In this document: piece by piece, positions 8,841-19,000 of the stretch | How the letters are laid out: each line of letters opens with the position of its first letter | How positions within the stretch are numbered: position 1 is the stretch's first letter | DNA from: Firmicutes bacterium UBA4845 | Lineage (GTDB): Bacteria > Bacillota > Clostridia > Tissierellales > Sedimentibacteraceae | Assembly: GCA_002399975.1 (NCBI GenBank) | Contig: DHER01000089.1 | Location: forward strand, 1-64,000 | Length of the DNA: 64,000 nucleotides | Direction of reading: 5' to 3' | Position numbers and translations under genes: made by a program | The notes under the pieces: model-generated | What the model saw: the letters and a program-made list of their open reading frames with translations, nothing else | What the model was told of the DNA's origin: nothing | The model's database searches: none

Positions 8841-9947
8841 ATGAAAGATGCAGAATATATGCGTTTAGCTTTGCAGCTTGCCCAAAAAGGCATGGGATTT
8901 GTGGCGCCGAATCCTATGGTTGGAGCAGTACTTATAAAAGATGACCGCATCATCGGTCAGGGGTACCATGAACAATATGGAGGTCTCCATGCGGAACGAA
9001 ATGCGCTTGCGAACGCCACGGAATCGCCAAAGGGTGCAGCCTTGTATGTGACGTTAGAGCCATGCTGCCACTATGGAAAGACATCACCCTGTACAAAAGC
9101 TATTATTGAAAGTGAAATCCGCAGAGTGGTTATCGGCAGTCATGATCCGAACCCTCTGATGGCAGGAAAAGGCATCGAACTGCTGCGGAAACACGGTATT
9201 GAGGTTGTGGATGGTGTTCTCAAAGCAGAATGTGACAAGCTATGCGAAGTATTTTTTCACTTTATCCAAACCGGAACGCCCTATGTATTGATGAAATATG
9301 CCATGACAATGGACGGAAAAACAGCCGCGTACACAGGTGCTTCCAAATGGATTACCGGTGAGGCCGCACGCCGCAGAGTGCATGAAGACCGGCACCAGTA
9401 CAGCGCTGTCATGGCGGGAATAGGCACGGTGCTTGCAGATGATCCTCTGCTTACCTGCCGCATAGAAGGCGGCAGAAATCCCCTGCGTATTATCTGTGAT
9501 ACACATTTGTGTCTGCCGCTCTCCTCTCAAATCGCTTTGACTGCAAAGAAGGTTCCAACGCTGATTGCCACAAGCAACACAGATTTACAGCAGCACCAGC
9601 CCTATATCGAAGCTGGATGCCGTATTTTGACCGTTCCACAAAAGGAGGGCCTTTTGGATTTGAACAAGCTCATAACAAAATTGGGCGAAAAAAAGGTGGA
9701 CAGTATTCTACTGGAGGGTGGCGGTATACTGAACTGGTCGGCACTTCAGGCGGGGATTGTAAGCAAGGTACAAACCTACATCGCGCCCAAACTCTTTGGC
9801 GGTGCAAACGAAAAAACACCCGTAGCAGGACAGGGCGTTCCACTCCCAGAGGATGCGTTTTTACTGACAAATAGCATAGTCACCCGTTTGGGTGAGGATA
9901 TATTAATTGAAAGTGAGGTGAAGCCTTGTGTTCACAGGAATTGTTGA
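8841..9947 (+). CDS. ribD: Bifunctional diaminohydroxyphosphoribosylaminopyrimidine deaminase / reductase
   Basis: 368 aa from the ATG after AGGAGGTG. The N-terminal cytidine-deaminase-like half has the zinc motif HAERNAL and the PCCHYGKTSPC cysteines; the C-terminal half (from about residue 145, TPYVLMKYAMTMDGK) is the dihydrofolate-reductase-like reductase, with LLEGGGILNWSAL near its end. It does steps two and three of riboflavin synthesis from the GTP branch. The longer open frame from 8748 would begin inside the leader hairpins and is not used. It overlaps ribE by 20 bases, which suggests translational coupling. Confidence 0.96.
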   Translation: MKDAEYMRLALQLAQKGMGFVAPNPMVGAVLIKDDRIIGQGYHEQYGGLHAERNALANATESPKGAALYVTLEPCCHYGKTSPCTKAIIESEIRRVVIGSHDPNPLMAGKGIELLRKHGIEVVDGVLKAECDKLCEVFFHFIQTGTPYVLMKYAMTMDGKTAAYTGASKWITGEAARRRVHEDRHQYSAVMAGIGTVLADDPLLTCRIEGGRNPLRIICDTHLCLPLSSQIALTAKKVPTLIATSNTDLQQHQPYIEAGCRILTVPQKEGLLDLNKLITKLGEKKVDSILLEGGGILNWSALQAGIVSKVQTYIAPKLFGGANEKTPVAGQGVPLPEDAFLLTNSIVTRLGEDILIESEVKPCVHRNC

Positions 9948-10575
9948 GGAAATCGGCATTTTAAAGGCGGTGCGGAAAGGAACACAGTCTTCTGTGCTAG
10001 CCATACAGGGAAACGTAATTTTTAACGACATTCGCATTGGGGACAGCGTAGCAGTAAATGGTGTATGCCTGACAGCCACTGGTATTTCTTCCAATATATT
10101 TCAAGCGGATGTGATGCACGAAACCCTGAACCGCTCTTCTCTTGGTAAGCTGCGACCCGGAGACTCCGTCAATTTAGAACGCTCTATGCCGGCAAACGGA
10201 CGCTTTGGAGGGCATATCGTTTCCGGGCATATTGACGGAATCGGTACAGTGAAATCCATCAGAAAGGACGATAACGCCATTTGGTACACCATTGCGGCAG
10301 AAAGCCGTATTCTGCACTACATTATAGAAAAAGGCTCCATTGCGGTGGATGGCATCAGCCTGACGGTAGCGGCAGTTTCTGCTTTGGATTTTAGTCTGTC
10401 CGCCATTCCTCATACGGTGAAATCCACAATTCTTTCGTACAAAAGTGTTGGTGATACCGTTAATCTGGAAAACGACCTTATGGGGAAATATATTGAAAAG
10501 TTTTCAGGTTCCGACGCAGGAAAAAAACCTGCAGGTGGAATTTCAAAAGAGTTCTTAACGAAATTTGGATATTAG
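9928..10575 (+). CDS. ribE: Riboflavin synthase alpha chain
   Basis: 215 aa, GTG start (MFTGIVEEIG) preceded by AGTGAGGTG. It shows the two tandem lumazine-binding repeats of the family: the first with GVCLTATGI and the second with GISLTVAAV, each preceded by a GDSV/KGSI motif, and GGHIVSGHIDGIG between them. It converts two 6,7-dimethyl-8-ribityllumazine molecules to riboflavin. It overlaps ribD and is followed ten bases later by ribBA. Confidence 0.96.
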   Translation: MFTGIVEEIGILKAVRKGTQSSVLAIQGNVIFNDIRIGDSVAVNGVCLTATGISSNIFQADVMHETLNRSSLGKLRPGDSVNLERSMPANGRFGGHIVSGHIDGIGTVKSIRKDDNAIWYTIAAESRILHYIIEKGSIAVDGISLTVAAVSALDFSLSAIPHTVKSTILSYKSVGDTVNLENDLMGKYIEKFSGSDAGKKPAGGISKEFLTKFGY

Positions 10576-10585
10576 GAGGATCATT

Positions 10586-11785
10586 ATGTTTAAGTACAAT
10601 ACCATTGAAGAAGCGCTGGCAGCACTTCGACAAGGGAAAATCATTCTCGTTACAGACGATGAGAGAAGAGAAAATGAAGGTGATTTTATATGTGCCACCG
10701 AATTTGCCACCACAGAGAATATAAATTTTATGGCAACCTACGGCAAAGGGCTGATCTGTATGCCCATGGGTGAGGAACTATGCAGACGGTTGCATTTTCC
10801 CCAGATGGTTTCCGAAAATACAGATAACCATACCACCGCATTCACCGTTTCGGTGGATCATGTAAGCACCACCACTGGAATCTCCGCAGCAGAGCGTTCC
10901 GTCACTGCAATAAAATGTGTGGATGACGAGGCGAAACCAGAGGATTTCCGCCGTCCAGGACATATGTTCCCGCTGCTTGCTAAACAAAACGGTGTGTTGG
11001 AGCGTGGAGGACATACAGAGGCAACCATCGATTTGATGCGTCTTGCGGAGCTGAAGGACTGTGGGCTTTGCTGCGAAATTATGCGAGAAGACGGCACCAT
11101 GATGCGTACACCCGAACTTATCGAGCTGGCTCAAAGGTGGAGTCTTATCTTTATTACCATCGAAGAATTGCAGAGCTACCGCAAAAAGCATGACCGACTG
11201 GTGGAGCAAACCTCCGTCAGTGAAATGCCCACCAAATACGGTAACTTTAAAGCATATTGCTACGTGAATAAGCTCAACGATGAGCACCATGTGGCGCTCG
11301 TGAAAGGCGAAATTGGCAATGGACAAGATATCCTGTGCCGTGTTCATTCGGAATGCCTTACTGGGGACGCATTCGGCTCCATGCGCTGTGACTGCGGACA
11401 GCAGCTTGCTGCTGCCATGGCACAGATCGAGCAGGAAGGTCGCGGAATTCTACTTTATATGCGGCAAGAGGGACGTGGAATTGGACTCGTCAACAAGCTA
11501 AGTGCTTATGCCTTGCAGGATAAGGGCATGGATACATTGGAAGCCAACCTTGCTCTAGGTTTTGAGGGAGATCAGCGTGAATATTATATCGGTGCTCAAA
11601 TCCTGCGTGATCTTGGAGTCAAAACCTTACGTCTGCTCACCAATAACCCCGATAAGGTCTACGGACTCTCCGGCTTTGGCATGGAAATTATTGAAAGAGT
11701 CCCCATTCAAATGACAGCAAATGAATATGATTTATATTACTTGCAAACCAAGCAAAACAAAATGGGGCACATTCTACGCTATTAA
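10586..11785 (+). CDS. ribBA: 3,4-dihydroxy-2-butanone 4-phosphate synthase / GTP cyclohydrolase II
   Basis: 399 aa, ATG after TTAGGAGGATCATT. Residues 1-200 are the DHBP synthase domain (DDERRENEGDF, RRPGHMFPLLA, GGHTEATIDLMRLA). Residues about 205-399 are GTP cyclohydrolase II with the zinc motif CLTGDAFGSMRCDCG and RQEGRGIGL. The fused enzyme supplies both precursors of riboflavin. Both active sites look complete. Confidence 0.97.
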   Translation: MFKYNTIEEALAALRQGKIILVTDDERRENEGDFICATEFATTENINFMATYGKGLICMPMGEELCRRLHFPQMVSENTDNHTTAFTVSVDHVSTTTGISAAERSVTAIKCVDDEAKPEDFRRPGHMFPLLAKQNGVLERGGHTEATIDLMRLAELKDCGLCCEIMREDGTMMRTPELIELAQRWSLIFITIEELQSYRKKHDRLVEQTSVSEMPTKYGNFKAYCYVNKLNDEHHVALVKGEIGNGQDILCRVHSECLTGDAFGSMRCDCGQQLAAAMAQIEQEGRGILLYMRQEGRGIGLVNKLSAYALQDKGMDTLEANLALGFEGDQREYYIGAQILRDLGVKTLRLLTNNPDKVYGLSGFGMEIIERVPIQMTANEYDLYYLQTKQNKMGHILRY

Positions 11786-11815
11786 AATCATATCTTAAAG
11801 GAGTTAGAATTTATC

Positions 11816-12283
11816 ATGAAAGTTTTTGAAGGAAAGCTTGTATCAAAGGAAATTAAAATCGGCATTGTAGCCGCACGTTTCAATGAATTTATTACAGCAA
11901 AGCTGCTTAGTGGCGCATTGGATTGCCTGAAACGTCATGATGTCAGTGAAGAAAGCATTGAAGTCGCATGGGTTCCCGGTGCTTTTGAGATTCCGCTGAT
12001 TGCGTCAAAAATGGCAAGCTGCGGAAAATATGATGCTGTGATTTGTCTTGGTGCCCTGATTAGAGGAAGCACCAGCCATTACGATTATGTTTGCAGCGAG
12101 GTATCCAAAGGAATTGCCCATGTATCGCTGAACAGCGGTGTTCCGATCATGTTCGGTGTACTTACCACAGAGAACATCGAGCAGGCTATTGAACGTGCAG
12201 GAACAAAGGCTGGAAACAAAGGTTTTGACTGTGCAGCTGGTGCGATTGAGATGGTCAATCTGATTCATGAGATACAGGAATAA
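11816..12283 (+). CDS. ribH: 6,7-dimethyl-8-ribityllumazine synthase
   Basis: 155 aa, normal family length. AARFNEFI, VPGAFEIPL and GALIRGSTSHYDYVC, the substrate-binding loops of lumazine synthase, are intact. It condenses the butanone phosphate and the ribitylaminopyrimidine. Last gene of the operon, 30 bp after ribBA with AAGGAG in the gap, and followed by a strong hairpin. Confidence 0.97.
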   Translation: MKVFEGKLVSKEIKIGIVAARFNEFITAKLLSGALDCLKRHDVSEESIEVAWVPGAFEIPLIASKMASCGKYDAVICLGALIRGSTSHYDYVCSEVSKGIAHVSLNSGVPIMFGVLTTENIEQAIERAGTKAGNKGFDCAAGAIEMVNLIHEIQE

Positions 12284-12333
12284 ATAATAACGGCGGCGAA
12301 GTTTTATAACAAACTCAACACCGCCGTTATTAT
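12284..12333 (+). terminator. Terminator between ribH and tag
   Basis: ATAATAACGGCGG (12284-12296) pairs with CCGCCGTTATTAT (12321-12333), a perfect 13-bp stem right after the ribH stop. The U-run is weak, so it may be a stability element or a bidirectional terminator for the convergent tag gene. Confidence 0.75.
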
Positions 12334-12399
12334 CAATTTAAGAATAACTATATGAACTTTTCTTATTATTTCTATTGTATTACCTGATATTTTCCTTTC

Positions 12400-12966
12400 T
12401 TATTCTTTTGCTTTGCAAGGGCAGCCATCCAAATGGTCATCGATTACACCAACTCCCTGCAAAAATGAATAGCAGATAACAGGACCGACAAAATTGAATC
12501 CTCGTTTCTTCATGTCTGTGCTTACTGTTTCTGACAATTCGTCTTGGGCAGGCATCTCTGACAAATGCTTCAAATGATGCACAATCTGCTTTCCTCCCGT
12601 GAAATGCCAGACATAGTCATCAAACGATCTAAACTCTCCGGAACATACTATCTCCTGCACCGCTTTGGCATTATGTACAGCCGCTTTGATTTTTGCTCTG
12701 CTCCGTATGACTTCTGGATTCTGCATAAGTTCTTCTGTTTTCTGGTCATCGTACCGGGCAACTGTATTGATGTCAAACCCATCAAATGCCTTTCTGATCG
12801 CTGCCTCCTTATGTATTATAGTCAACCACGACAGTCCAGCCTGCTGCCCTTCGAGACAAAGCATTGCAAATAGCTCCGTGTCATCATGACATGGCTGACA
12901 CCATCTGTTATCGTGATAATCAAGCATAAGCGGATCGTTTTTCGCCCAATTACAACAATTATCCAT
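12400..12966 (-). CDS. tag: DNA-3-methyladenine glycosylase I
   Basis: 188 aa. The start DNCCNWAKNDPLML and YHDNRW, the central QQAGLSWLTIIHKE and the C-terminal HLDGCPC give the helix-hairpin fold and the Cys/His zinc clasp typical of Tag. It removes 3-methyladenine from alkylated DNA. AAGGTG precedes the ATG. It is convergent with the rib operon, and its base composition looks closer to that operon than to the AT-rich neighbours, so the two may have arrived together. Confidence 0.95.
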   Translation of the reverse strand: MDNCCNWAKNDPLMLDYHDNRWCQPCHDDTELFAMLCLEGQQAGLSWLTIIHKEAAIRKAFDGFDINTVARYDDQKTEELMQNPEVIRSRAKIKAAVHNAKAVQEIVCSGEFRSFDDYVWHFTGGKQIVHHLKHLSEMPAQDELSETVSTDMKKRGFNFVGPVICYSFLQGVGVIDDHLDGCPCKAKE

Positions 12967-12991
12967 ACCTGCACCTTACTTTCTTCTATAA

Positions 12992-13318
12992 TTAAATAAT
13001 TAAGTCTTTTAACGACTGCCTGATAGTCATTTCTATAACTCCGTTAGCTACAACCACATCATAACTACCTGATTTGAGAATGCTGCTCATTTTTTCAAGA
13101 CCATTTCTTGCGGCTGTTATATCTTCTTCCGATGGTTCCTTACCGGAAGTTGGCGTATCAAGTGCACCTACCATATTCAAAAGTGTACTCTTTCTGGAGC
13201 CAGATTCTCTATACTGCTCATCATTTCAGATACATTTTCTTCGGCTTTTTCTATCACAATTGCCCCACATTCGGAAAATGATTTCATCTATCGTTACTTC
13301 GATTATATCGTTTTTCAT
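12992..13318 (-). pseudogene. Chimeric relic: ABC-ATPase Walker A piece joined to a CobO/BtuR-like piece
   Basis: In one frame the minus strand reads ESGSRKSTLLNMVGALDTPTSGK, which mirrors the Walker A region of LolD-type ABC ATPases (GSGKSTLLNMIGGLDTPTSG) with the second Gly replaced by Arg. It continues without a break into EPSEEDITAARNGLEKM and SGSYDVVVAN, which resemble the corrinoid adenosyltransferase CobO (EPTEEDI..., SGEYDVVILDE). Upstream, MKNDIIEVTIDEI and VIEKAEENVSEMM appear in shifted frames. No complete domain and no ribosome site are seen. Two unrelated fragments seem to have been joined and decayed; the family calls rest on short motifs. Confidence 0.4.
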
Positions 13319-13328
13319 CTGCTCTCTA

Positions 13329-13832
13329 CTATATTTCAACTTCTTCCGGTGCTTTTGCCATATCTTTCACTATGAGAGAATCGTCTCCGCCTAAATTTTT
13401 TATTATTTTTTTTATGCTCATTTTAACATATTTAGCATAGCCTGTAGCCGCAACGGTTCCATCGCCTAATATTATTTCACCTGTCCCCTCAAATATAAGC
13501 CTTGTATTCCTTTTTATTCTGGCAACAGCTTTTACAGGTTTATCAAGAGGGACAGGTTTTTTATATTTAATATTCAACTCAACTGTAACTCCCCATGACT
13601 CAGGCTCTTCAATCATAATTGCTCTTCCTATAGCTTCATCCAAGATTGCTGAAATAATGCCTCCATGCATTCTGTCAGGATAACTTTGATATATTGGGGA
13701 AGGCCTGGAAATTGACATAAGTTCTCCATTTTCCAATTCATAAAATTTTGTTTTTAAAGATTCTTTGTTTTCCGTACCACAGACAAAACAGTTTTTGCTT
13801 ATAAATTGTTTTTTCTTAACTTTATATTTCAT
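13329..13832 (-). CDS. PaaI-type hotdog thioesterase
   Basis: 167 aa with a single hotdog fold: N-terminal CFVCGTENKESLKTKFYE, the long-helix motif MHGGIISAILDEAIG carrying the family's catalytic acidic residue, and strands ELNIKYKKPVPLDKPV and TRLIFEGTGEIILGDG. It would hydrolyse acyl-CoA or aryl-CoA thioesters. GAGGG precedes the ATG. Monocistronic; nothing nearby identifies the substrate. Confidence 0.85.
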   Translation of the reverse strand: MKYKVKKKQFISKNCFVCGTENKESLKTKFYELENGELMSISRPSPIYQSYPDRMHGGIISAILDEAIGRAIMIEEPESWGVTVELNIKYKKPVPLDKPVKAVARIKRNTRLIFEGTGEIILGDGTVAATGYAKYVKMSIKKIIKNLGGDDSLIVKDMAKAPEEVEI

Positions 13833-13918
13833 AATACCCTCTACTTTAAATTTATAGTTATTAATGGAACTAAAACAGTTCCGTTATATTTCATAAATAG
13901 GATTCAAATTTATTAATG

Positions 13919-15676
13919 CTATTCGTTAATTTTTCTTTTCCTTTTGCGCTTTTTCAGATAGCTTTCACTTTCATCTGAAAATAAACTGCTTAAATAATTT
14001 TCAACCTCAACGGCAGTTTCCATGTTTAGTGTGTTGTCAGCAATCTTTTTCATCTCATGCATGTTTAAATTTCTTATTATATATCTTGAGCTTAAGATAG
14101 AGGAAGAATTTATGCTGAATTCATCAAGCCCCATACCTAAGAATACAGGAATAAGTTTTGGATCTCCTGCCGCCTCGCCGCACATTCCAACCTTTATACC
14201 AGATTTATGCCCGTTTTCTATAATTCCCTTAACTAACCTAAGCAATGCAGGATGATATTGGCTATACAAATATGACAATTTTGAATTCATTCTGTCAACA
14301 GCCATTGTATACTGTATTAAATCATTTGTACCTATGCTGAAAAAATCTACTTCTTTTGCCAACAAGTCAGATATGATTGCAGCCGATGGGACCTCAATCA
14401 TAATACCTATCTCAATATTGTCGCTAAAAGGAATTCCTTCTTGTACAAGTTCCTGTTTAGCTCTCTCCAAAATTTTCTTGGTATCTCTAAGCTCTTTCAT
14501 AGTAGAGATCATTGGGAACATTATTTTAAGATTGCCATAAACACTTGCTTTTAAAATTGCTCTAAGCTGTGTTCTGAAAATATCAACATTGCCCAAACAA
14601 AGCCTTATGGCTCTGTACCCCAAAAATGGATTCGCTTCTTTTGGTATGTCAAAATAAGAAACATTTTTGTCTCCTCCAATGTCCAAGGTCCTTATTATTA
14701 CCGATTTATCCCCCATTTTCTGAAGTACTTCCCTATACTCTTCAAATTGTTCATCTTCTGAAGGCTGACAACTGCGATTCATAAAAATAAATTCACTTCT
14801 AAAAAGCCCTATACCTTCGGCATCGTTTTTTAAAACCATATCTACATCATGAGGAGTTCCTATATTGGCCGACAGCGATACTTTAAAACCGTCCTTAGTT
14901 GTTGTAGAAAGTCCTATCTGTTTTTTAAGCCCATTATTTATTTCTTCTAATCTTGCTTTTTTTTGAATATAATACAACAATTGTTTTTTATTTGGATTAA
15001 TAAGTACTTTTCCGCTTTTACCGTCACATATTACAATGTCATCATCTTTTATTTTTTGAACTATGTTGTCAATTCCGATTACTGTCGGGATTCCCAACAT
15101 CCTGGAAATTATTGCAGCATGGGAAGTCTTCCCTCCAATTTCAGTAATTATGGCTGCCACACTTTCCTTTTCAATCTGCGCAGTATCTGAGGAGGTTAAA
15201 TTTTTGACAACAAGCACGGAATTTTTATTTAGCTTTGAATAATCCACAGTTTTAACACCCAGGAGAATTTTAACAACTCTTAACATTACATCCCTGATAT
15301 CTTCTGATCGTCCCTTTAGATATTCATCCTTTATATTATCAAATAGACTAATATAATATCCTGATATTTCTTTTAGAGAATATTCCGCGCTGACATTTTC
15401 ATTTATTATCTTAGACTCAATCTCTGAAATAAATGTATTATCTTCCAACATCATTTCGTGAGATTTAAAAATCTGAGCTTCCTTTTTGCCAACTTCATTG
15501 AGAGTTTTCACATATAATTTGTCTAACTCGCTTCTCCCTATTTCAAAAGCATTCCTTAGCCTGGCAATTTCTCTTTTAGTATCATTAATATAAACTTTAG
15601 CTATGTCTATTGATTTTTCATTAATTACAAAAGCTTTTCCTATTCCAATTCCCGGTGAAACGCCTAAGCCTTTCAT
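13919..15676 (-). CDS. ptsI: Phosphoenolpyruvate-protein phosphotransferase (PTS enzyme I)
   Basis: About 585 aa. The swivelling domain has the phosphorylated His in GGKTSHAAIISR (near residue 185). The C-terminal PEP-binding barrel has GIGLFRSEFIFM, MIEVPSAAII, FFSIGTNDLIQYTMAVDR and the catalytic Cys in VGMCGEAAGD. It takes phosphate from PEP and passes it to HPr. ptsH is not adjacent, which is unusual but not rare in Clostridia. The C-terminus ends in a run of Lys/Arg (KKRKRKRK) not usual for the family. I chose ATG 15676 because the AAAGG site is ten bases upstream; the GTG at 15685 is too close to it. Confidence 0.95.
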   Translation of the reverse strand: MKGLGVSPGIGIGKAFVINEKSIDIAKVYINDTKREIARLRNAFEIGRSELDKLYVKTLNEVGKKEAQIFKSHEMMLEDNTFISEIESKIINENVSAEYSLKEISGYYISLFDNIKDEYLKGRSEDIRDVMLRVVKILLGVKTVDYSKLNKNSVLVVKNLTSSDTAQIEKESVAAIITEIGGKTSHAAIISRMLGIPTVIGIDNIVQKIKDDDIVICDGKSGKVLINPNKKQLLYYIQKKARLEEINNGLKKQIGLSTTTKDGFKVSLSANIGTPHDVDMVLKNDAEGIGLFRSEFIFMNRSCQPSEDEQFEEYREVLQKMGDKSVIIRTLDIGGDKNVSYFDIPKEANPFLGYRAIRLCLGNVDIFRTQLRAILKASVYGNLKIMFPMISTMKELRDTKKILERAKQELVQEGIPFSDNIEIGIMIEVPSAAIISDLLAKEVDFFSIGTNDLIQYTMAVDRMNSKLSYLYSQYHPALLRLVKGIIENGHKSGIKVGMCGEAAGDPKLIPVFLGMGLDEFSINSSSILSSRYIIRNLNMHEMKKIADNTLNMETAVEVENYLSSLFSDESESYLKKRKRKRKINE

Positions 15677-15973
15677 ATATTTCACTACCTTTCAGCTTTT
15701 ATAACAACGGAACAATTACAACACACCATAAGAAATAAGAAATGCCCCTCTTATGAGATATGATTCTGTACTTTATGGCTGTGAAAAGATACTGGACATT
15801 TAGCCTTGTTATAACTATTTAGCATATTTGTTTATTGTAATTATTTTGACTGGTACCATGATTTGTATATTATAATATTATATTACGTAAAAGTGATTAT
15901 TGTCAACGAATAATATTGAAATTTCAACGCTTCTTTTGGTAATGTTTTCATGGCAAGCCCGACTTTTTTCATT
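15677..15973. other. ptsI leader and upstream region
   Basis: About 300 bp without a gene. It contains the ptsI promoter and a roughly 200-nt untranslated leader. Apart from a weak CATAAGA/TCTTATG inverted repeat near 15722-15750 I see no recognised riboswitch or antiterminator target. Confidence 0.5.
15878..15907 (-). promoter_or_regulatory. Probable ptsI promoter
   Basis: TTGACA (15902-15907) and TATAAT (15878-15883) on the minus strand with an 18-base spacer. Confidence 0.6.
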
Positions 15974-16007
15974 CAAAAAAAGAACGGTACTGTACTCAGT
16001 CCGTTCT
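15974..16007 (-). terminator. ileS terminator
   Basis: On the minus strand AGAACGGACTG pairs with CAGTACCGTTCT (one bulged A), followed by seven T. It lies 17 bases after the ileS stop. Confidence 0.88.
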
Positions 16008-16023
16008 ACGTTCTATAACATTA

Positions 16024-19000
16024 TTATTTACTTACTTTTTCAAGCTTCATTCCTGTATCTATGCCGTTCAGATTTTGAATTTTCAGAGTATTGTCTGTTA
16101 CTTTTTCAATTGTGTCCGCTAATGTTTCACTCTTGATAAACTCTTCAAATTTCTTTACTGTTTTGTCTATATCTTCAGAACCGTTGTAGAAAATACGGAT
16201 TCTGTCCATCATTTCATAGCCGTTATTTTTCCTCATCTGCTGAACTTTTGATATGAACTCACGGGCATATCCTTCACCTATCAAATCATCTGTCAGATTT
16301 GTATCTATAACTACAAATAAATTACTGTCTGTTGAAACATCGTAGCCTTCTTTTGCTGAAATGCGAATATCCAATATTTCTTCATTTAGCTCAACAATTT
16401 GACCGTTAACTTTCATCTCGCACTTCTCTCCGGCCTGAATCTTAGTAATTATTTCTAAAGATTCGGCTTCAGACAATGCTTTTTCAAATGCTTTTACATT
16501 ACTGCCAAGCATAGGACCGGCAACCTTAAAATTAGGCTTCAAAGAAAATTCCATAAATTTATTAAGATCATGCTCGAACACAACTTCTTTAGTATTTAAC
16601 TCTTCCATTATTAACGGAGACAAGTCCTCAATAAGCTTCTGATACTTTCCGTCAACATGTATTTTTTTTATGGGCTGCCTTACCTTTATCCTTGCCTTCT
16701 CTCTGGAAGCTCTTCCCAATTTCACAAGATTTTTTACAAGATCCATTCTCTTTTCAACATTTTCATCTATTAATTCTTCATGTATTTTTGGATAATAACT
16801 TAAATGGACAGATACCTCATCTGTTAAGTTTCTATAAATTTCTTCGGATAAATACGGAGCAAATGGAGCAGTTAATTGAGCTACACCCACCAATATTTCA
16901 TAAGTTGTATTATAAACTGCTTTCTTGTCATCCGTAAGTTCTGATGCCCAGAATCTTCTTCTTGAACGCCTGATATACCAGTTAGATAAATCCTCGTTTA
17001 CAAATTCCTGAATTACTCTTACAGCCTTGTTATGGTCATAGGCATCCATGCTCCCTCTGACATATTTTACCAAATTATTGAATTTAGAAATAATCCATCT
17101 GTCAAGTTCCGGCCTATCTTTGAATTCAATGAAAAACTTCGTTGGATCTATATTATCAGTATTGGCATATAACGCAAAGAAAGTATAAACATTTTTTATT
17201 GTACCAAAATATTTGCTTAATACTTCTTTTAATCCGTCTTCATCAAATTTTGTCGGTGACCACGCAGGCGATACATACAAAAGATACCATCTTAACGCAT
17301 CAGCTCCGTACTTATCGAACAGCTCAAACGGATTAACTGTATTGCCTTTTGATTTTGACATTTTCTTTCCGAATTTATCCAAGATCAGGTCATTTACTAA
17401 AACTCTTTTATATGGAGCTTTTCCCTTTACAAATGTAGAAACAGCCAACAGAGAATAGAACCATCCTCTTGTCTGATCAATTCCTTCACAGATGTAGTCA
17501 GCAGGGAACAGGCTGTCAAATTTATCCACATTTTCAAAAGGATAATGCCATTGAGCATAAGGCATGGATCCTGAATCAAACCAGCAGTCAATAACATCCT
17601 TTTCTCTTGTCATTTTCTTGCCGCATTTAGGACATACAATATGGATAGCATCAACAAACGGCCTGTGCAGTTCAACTGTTTTTTCGTCCACATTCTCAAT
17701 TGCTTTTTCTGCCAATTCCTTTCTTGATCCGATACTTTCAACGTGACCGCATTCGCATCTCCAAAGAGGCAGCGGTGTCCCCCAATATCGGCTTCTTGAA
17801 ATTGCCCAGTCATTTAAGTTTTCTAACCAGTTTCCGAATCTTTTTTCTCCTACAAATTCCGGGTACCATTTAACGGTATTGTTGTTTGCTATCAGCTGAT
17901 CCTTTAGCTTAGTCATTTCAATATACCAACTTGGTCTTGCATAATATATCAGCGGTGTATGGCACCTCCAGCAGTGGGGGTAGTTATGAATAACAGGTTC
18001 TTTTTTGTATAGTTTCCCATTTTCTTTCAGCCACTTAAGTATTGCAGGATCTGCATCCATTACAAACATTTCCGACCATGGTGTCCCTCTGAACCTTCCT
18101 GTGTCATCAACAGGATTAATAACTGGAAGATTATATTTCACTCCCGTGTTGTAGTCATCTTCGCCGAAGGCAGGAGCCGTGTGGACTATACCGGTACCAT
18201 CTTCTACAGTAACATAATCGGCACAAGTTATATAAAATGCATTTTTGCCTTTAGGAACTTCAACATATGGCATAAGCTGCTCATATTCCATGAATTCCAT
18301 GTCTCTGCCCTTCATTTCTTCAATCACTTCATATTCATCGTGTATCACTTTGTCAACCAAGGATTTGGAAATATAATATATTTCCCCTTTAACGTCTTCT
18401 TTATCCTTTGTCTTTATTTTCAAGTAATCAACATCAGGATGGACAGTCAGTGAAGCATTTGACAGCAACGTCCAAGGAGTAGTCGTCCATGCCAGGAAAT
18501 ACTCGTCCGCACCCTTTTTCTTAAATTTGACATATGCAGTTATTGTCTTTATTTCTTCATAGCCTTGAGCTACTTCGTGGGATGCAAGTCCTGTTCCGCA
18601 TCTGGGGCAATAAGGAAGTATTTTGTGTCCTTCATATATAAGCCCTTGTTTAAACATATTGTCAAGTATCCACCACTCGGTTTCGATGTAGTCATTTTTA
18701 AGAGTTATATATGGGTCATCCATGTCGATTAAATATGCCATACGTTTTGTCATTTTACGCCAAAGGCTCTCATAGGTAAATACAGATTCACGGCATTTTT
18801 CATTAAATTCCGCAATACCGTATTGTTCGATATCGGTCTTATTTTTCAATCCCAATTGTTTTTCAACTTCTATTTCAACCGGAAGGCCATGAGTATCCCA
18901 GCCTGCCTTTCTTTTAACCTGGTAGCCTTCCATTGTTTTGAGCCTGCATATTGAATCCTTCAATGTTCTTGCTATAACATGATGAATGCCTGGTTTACCA

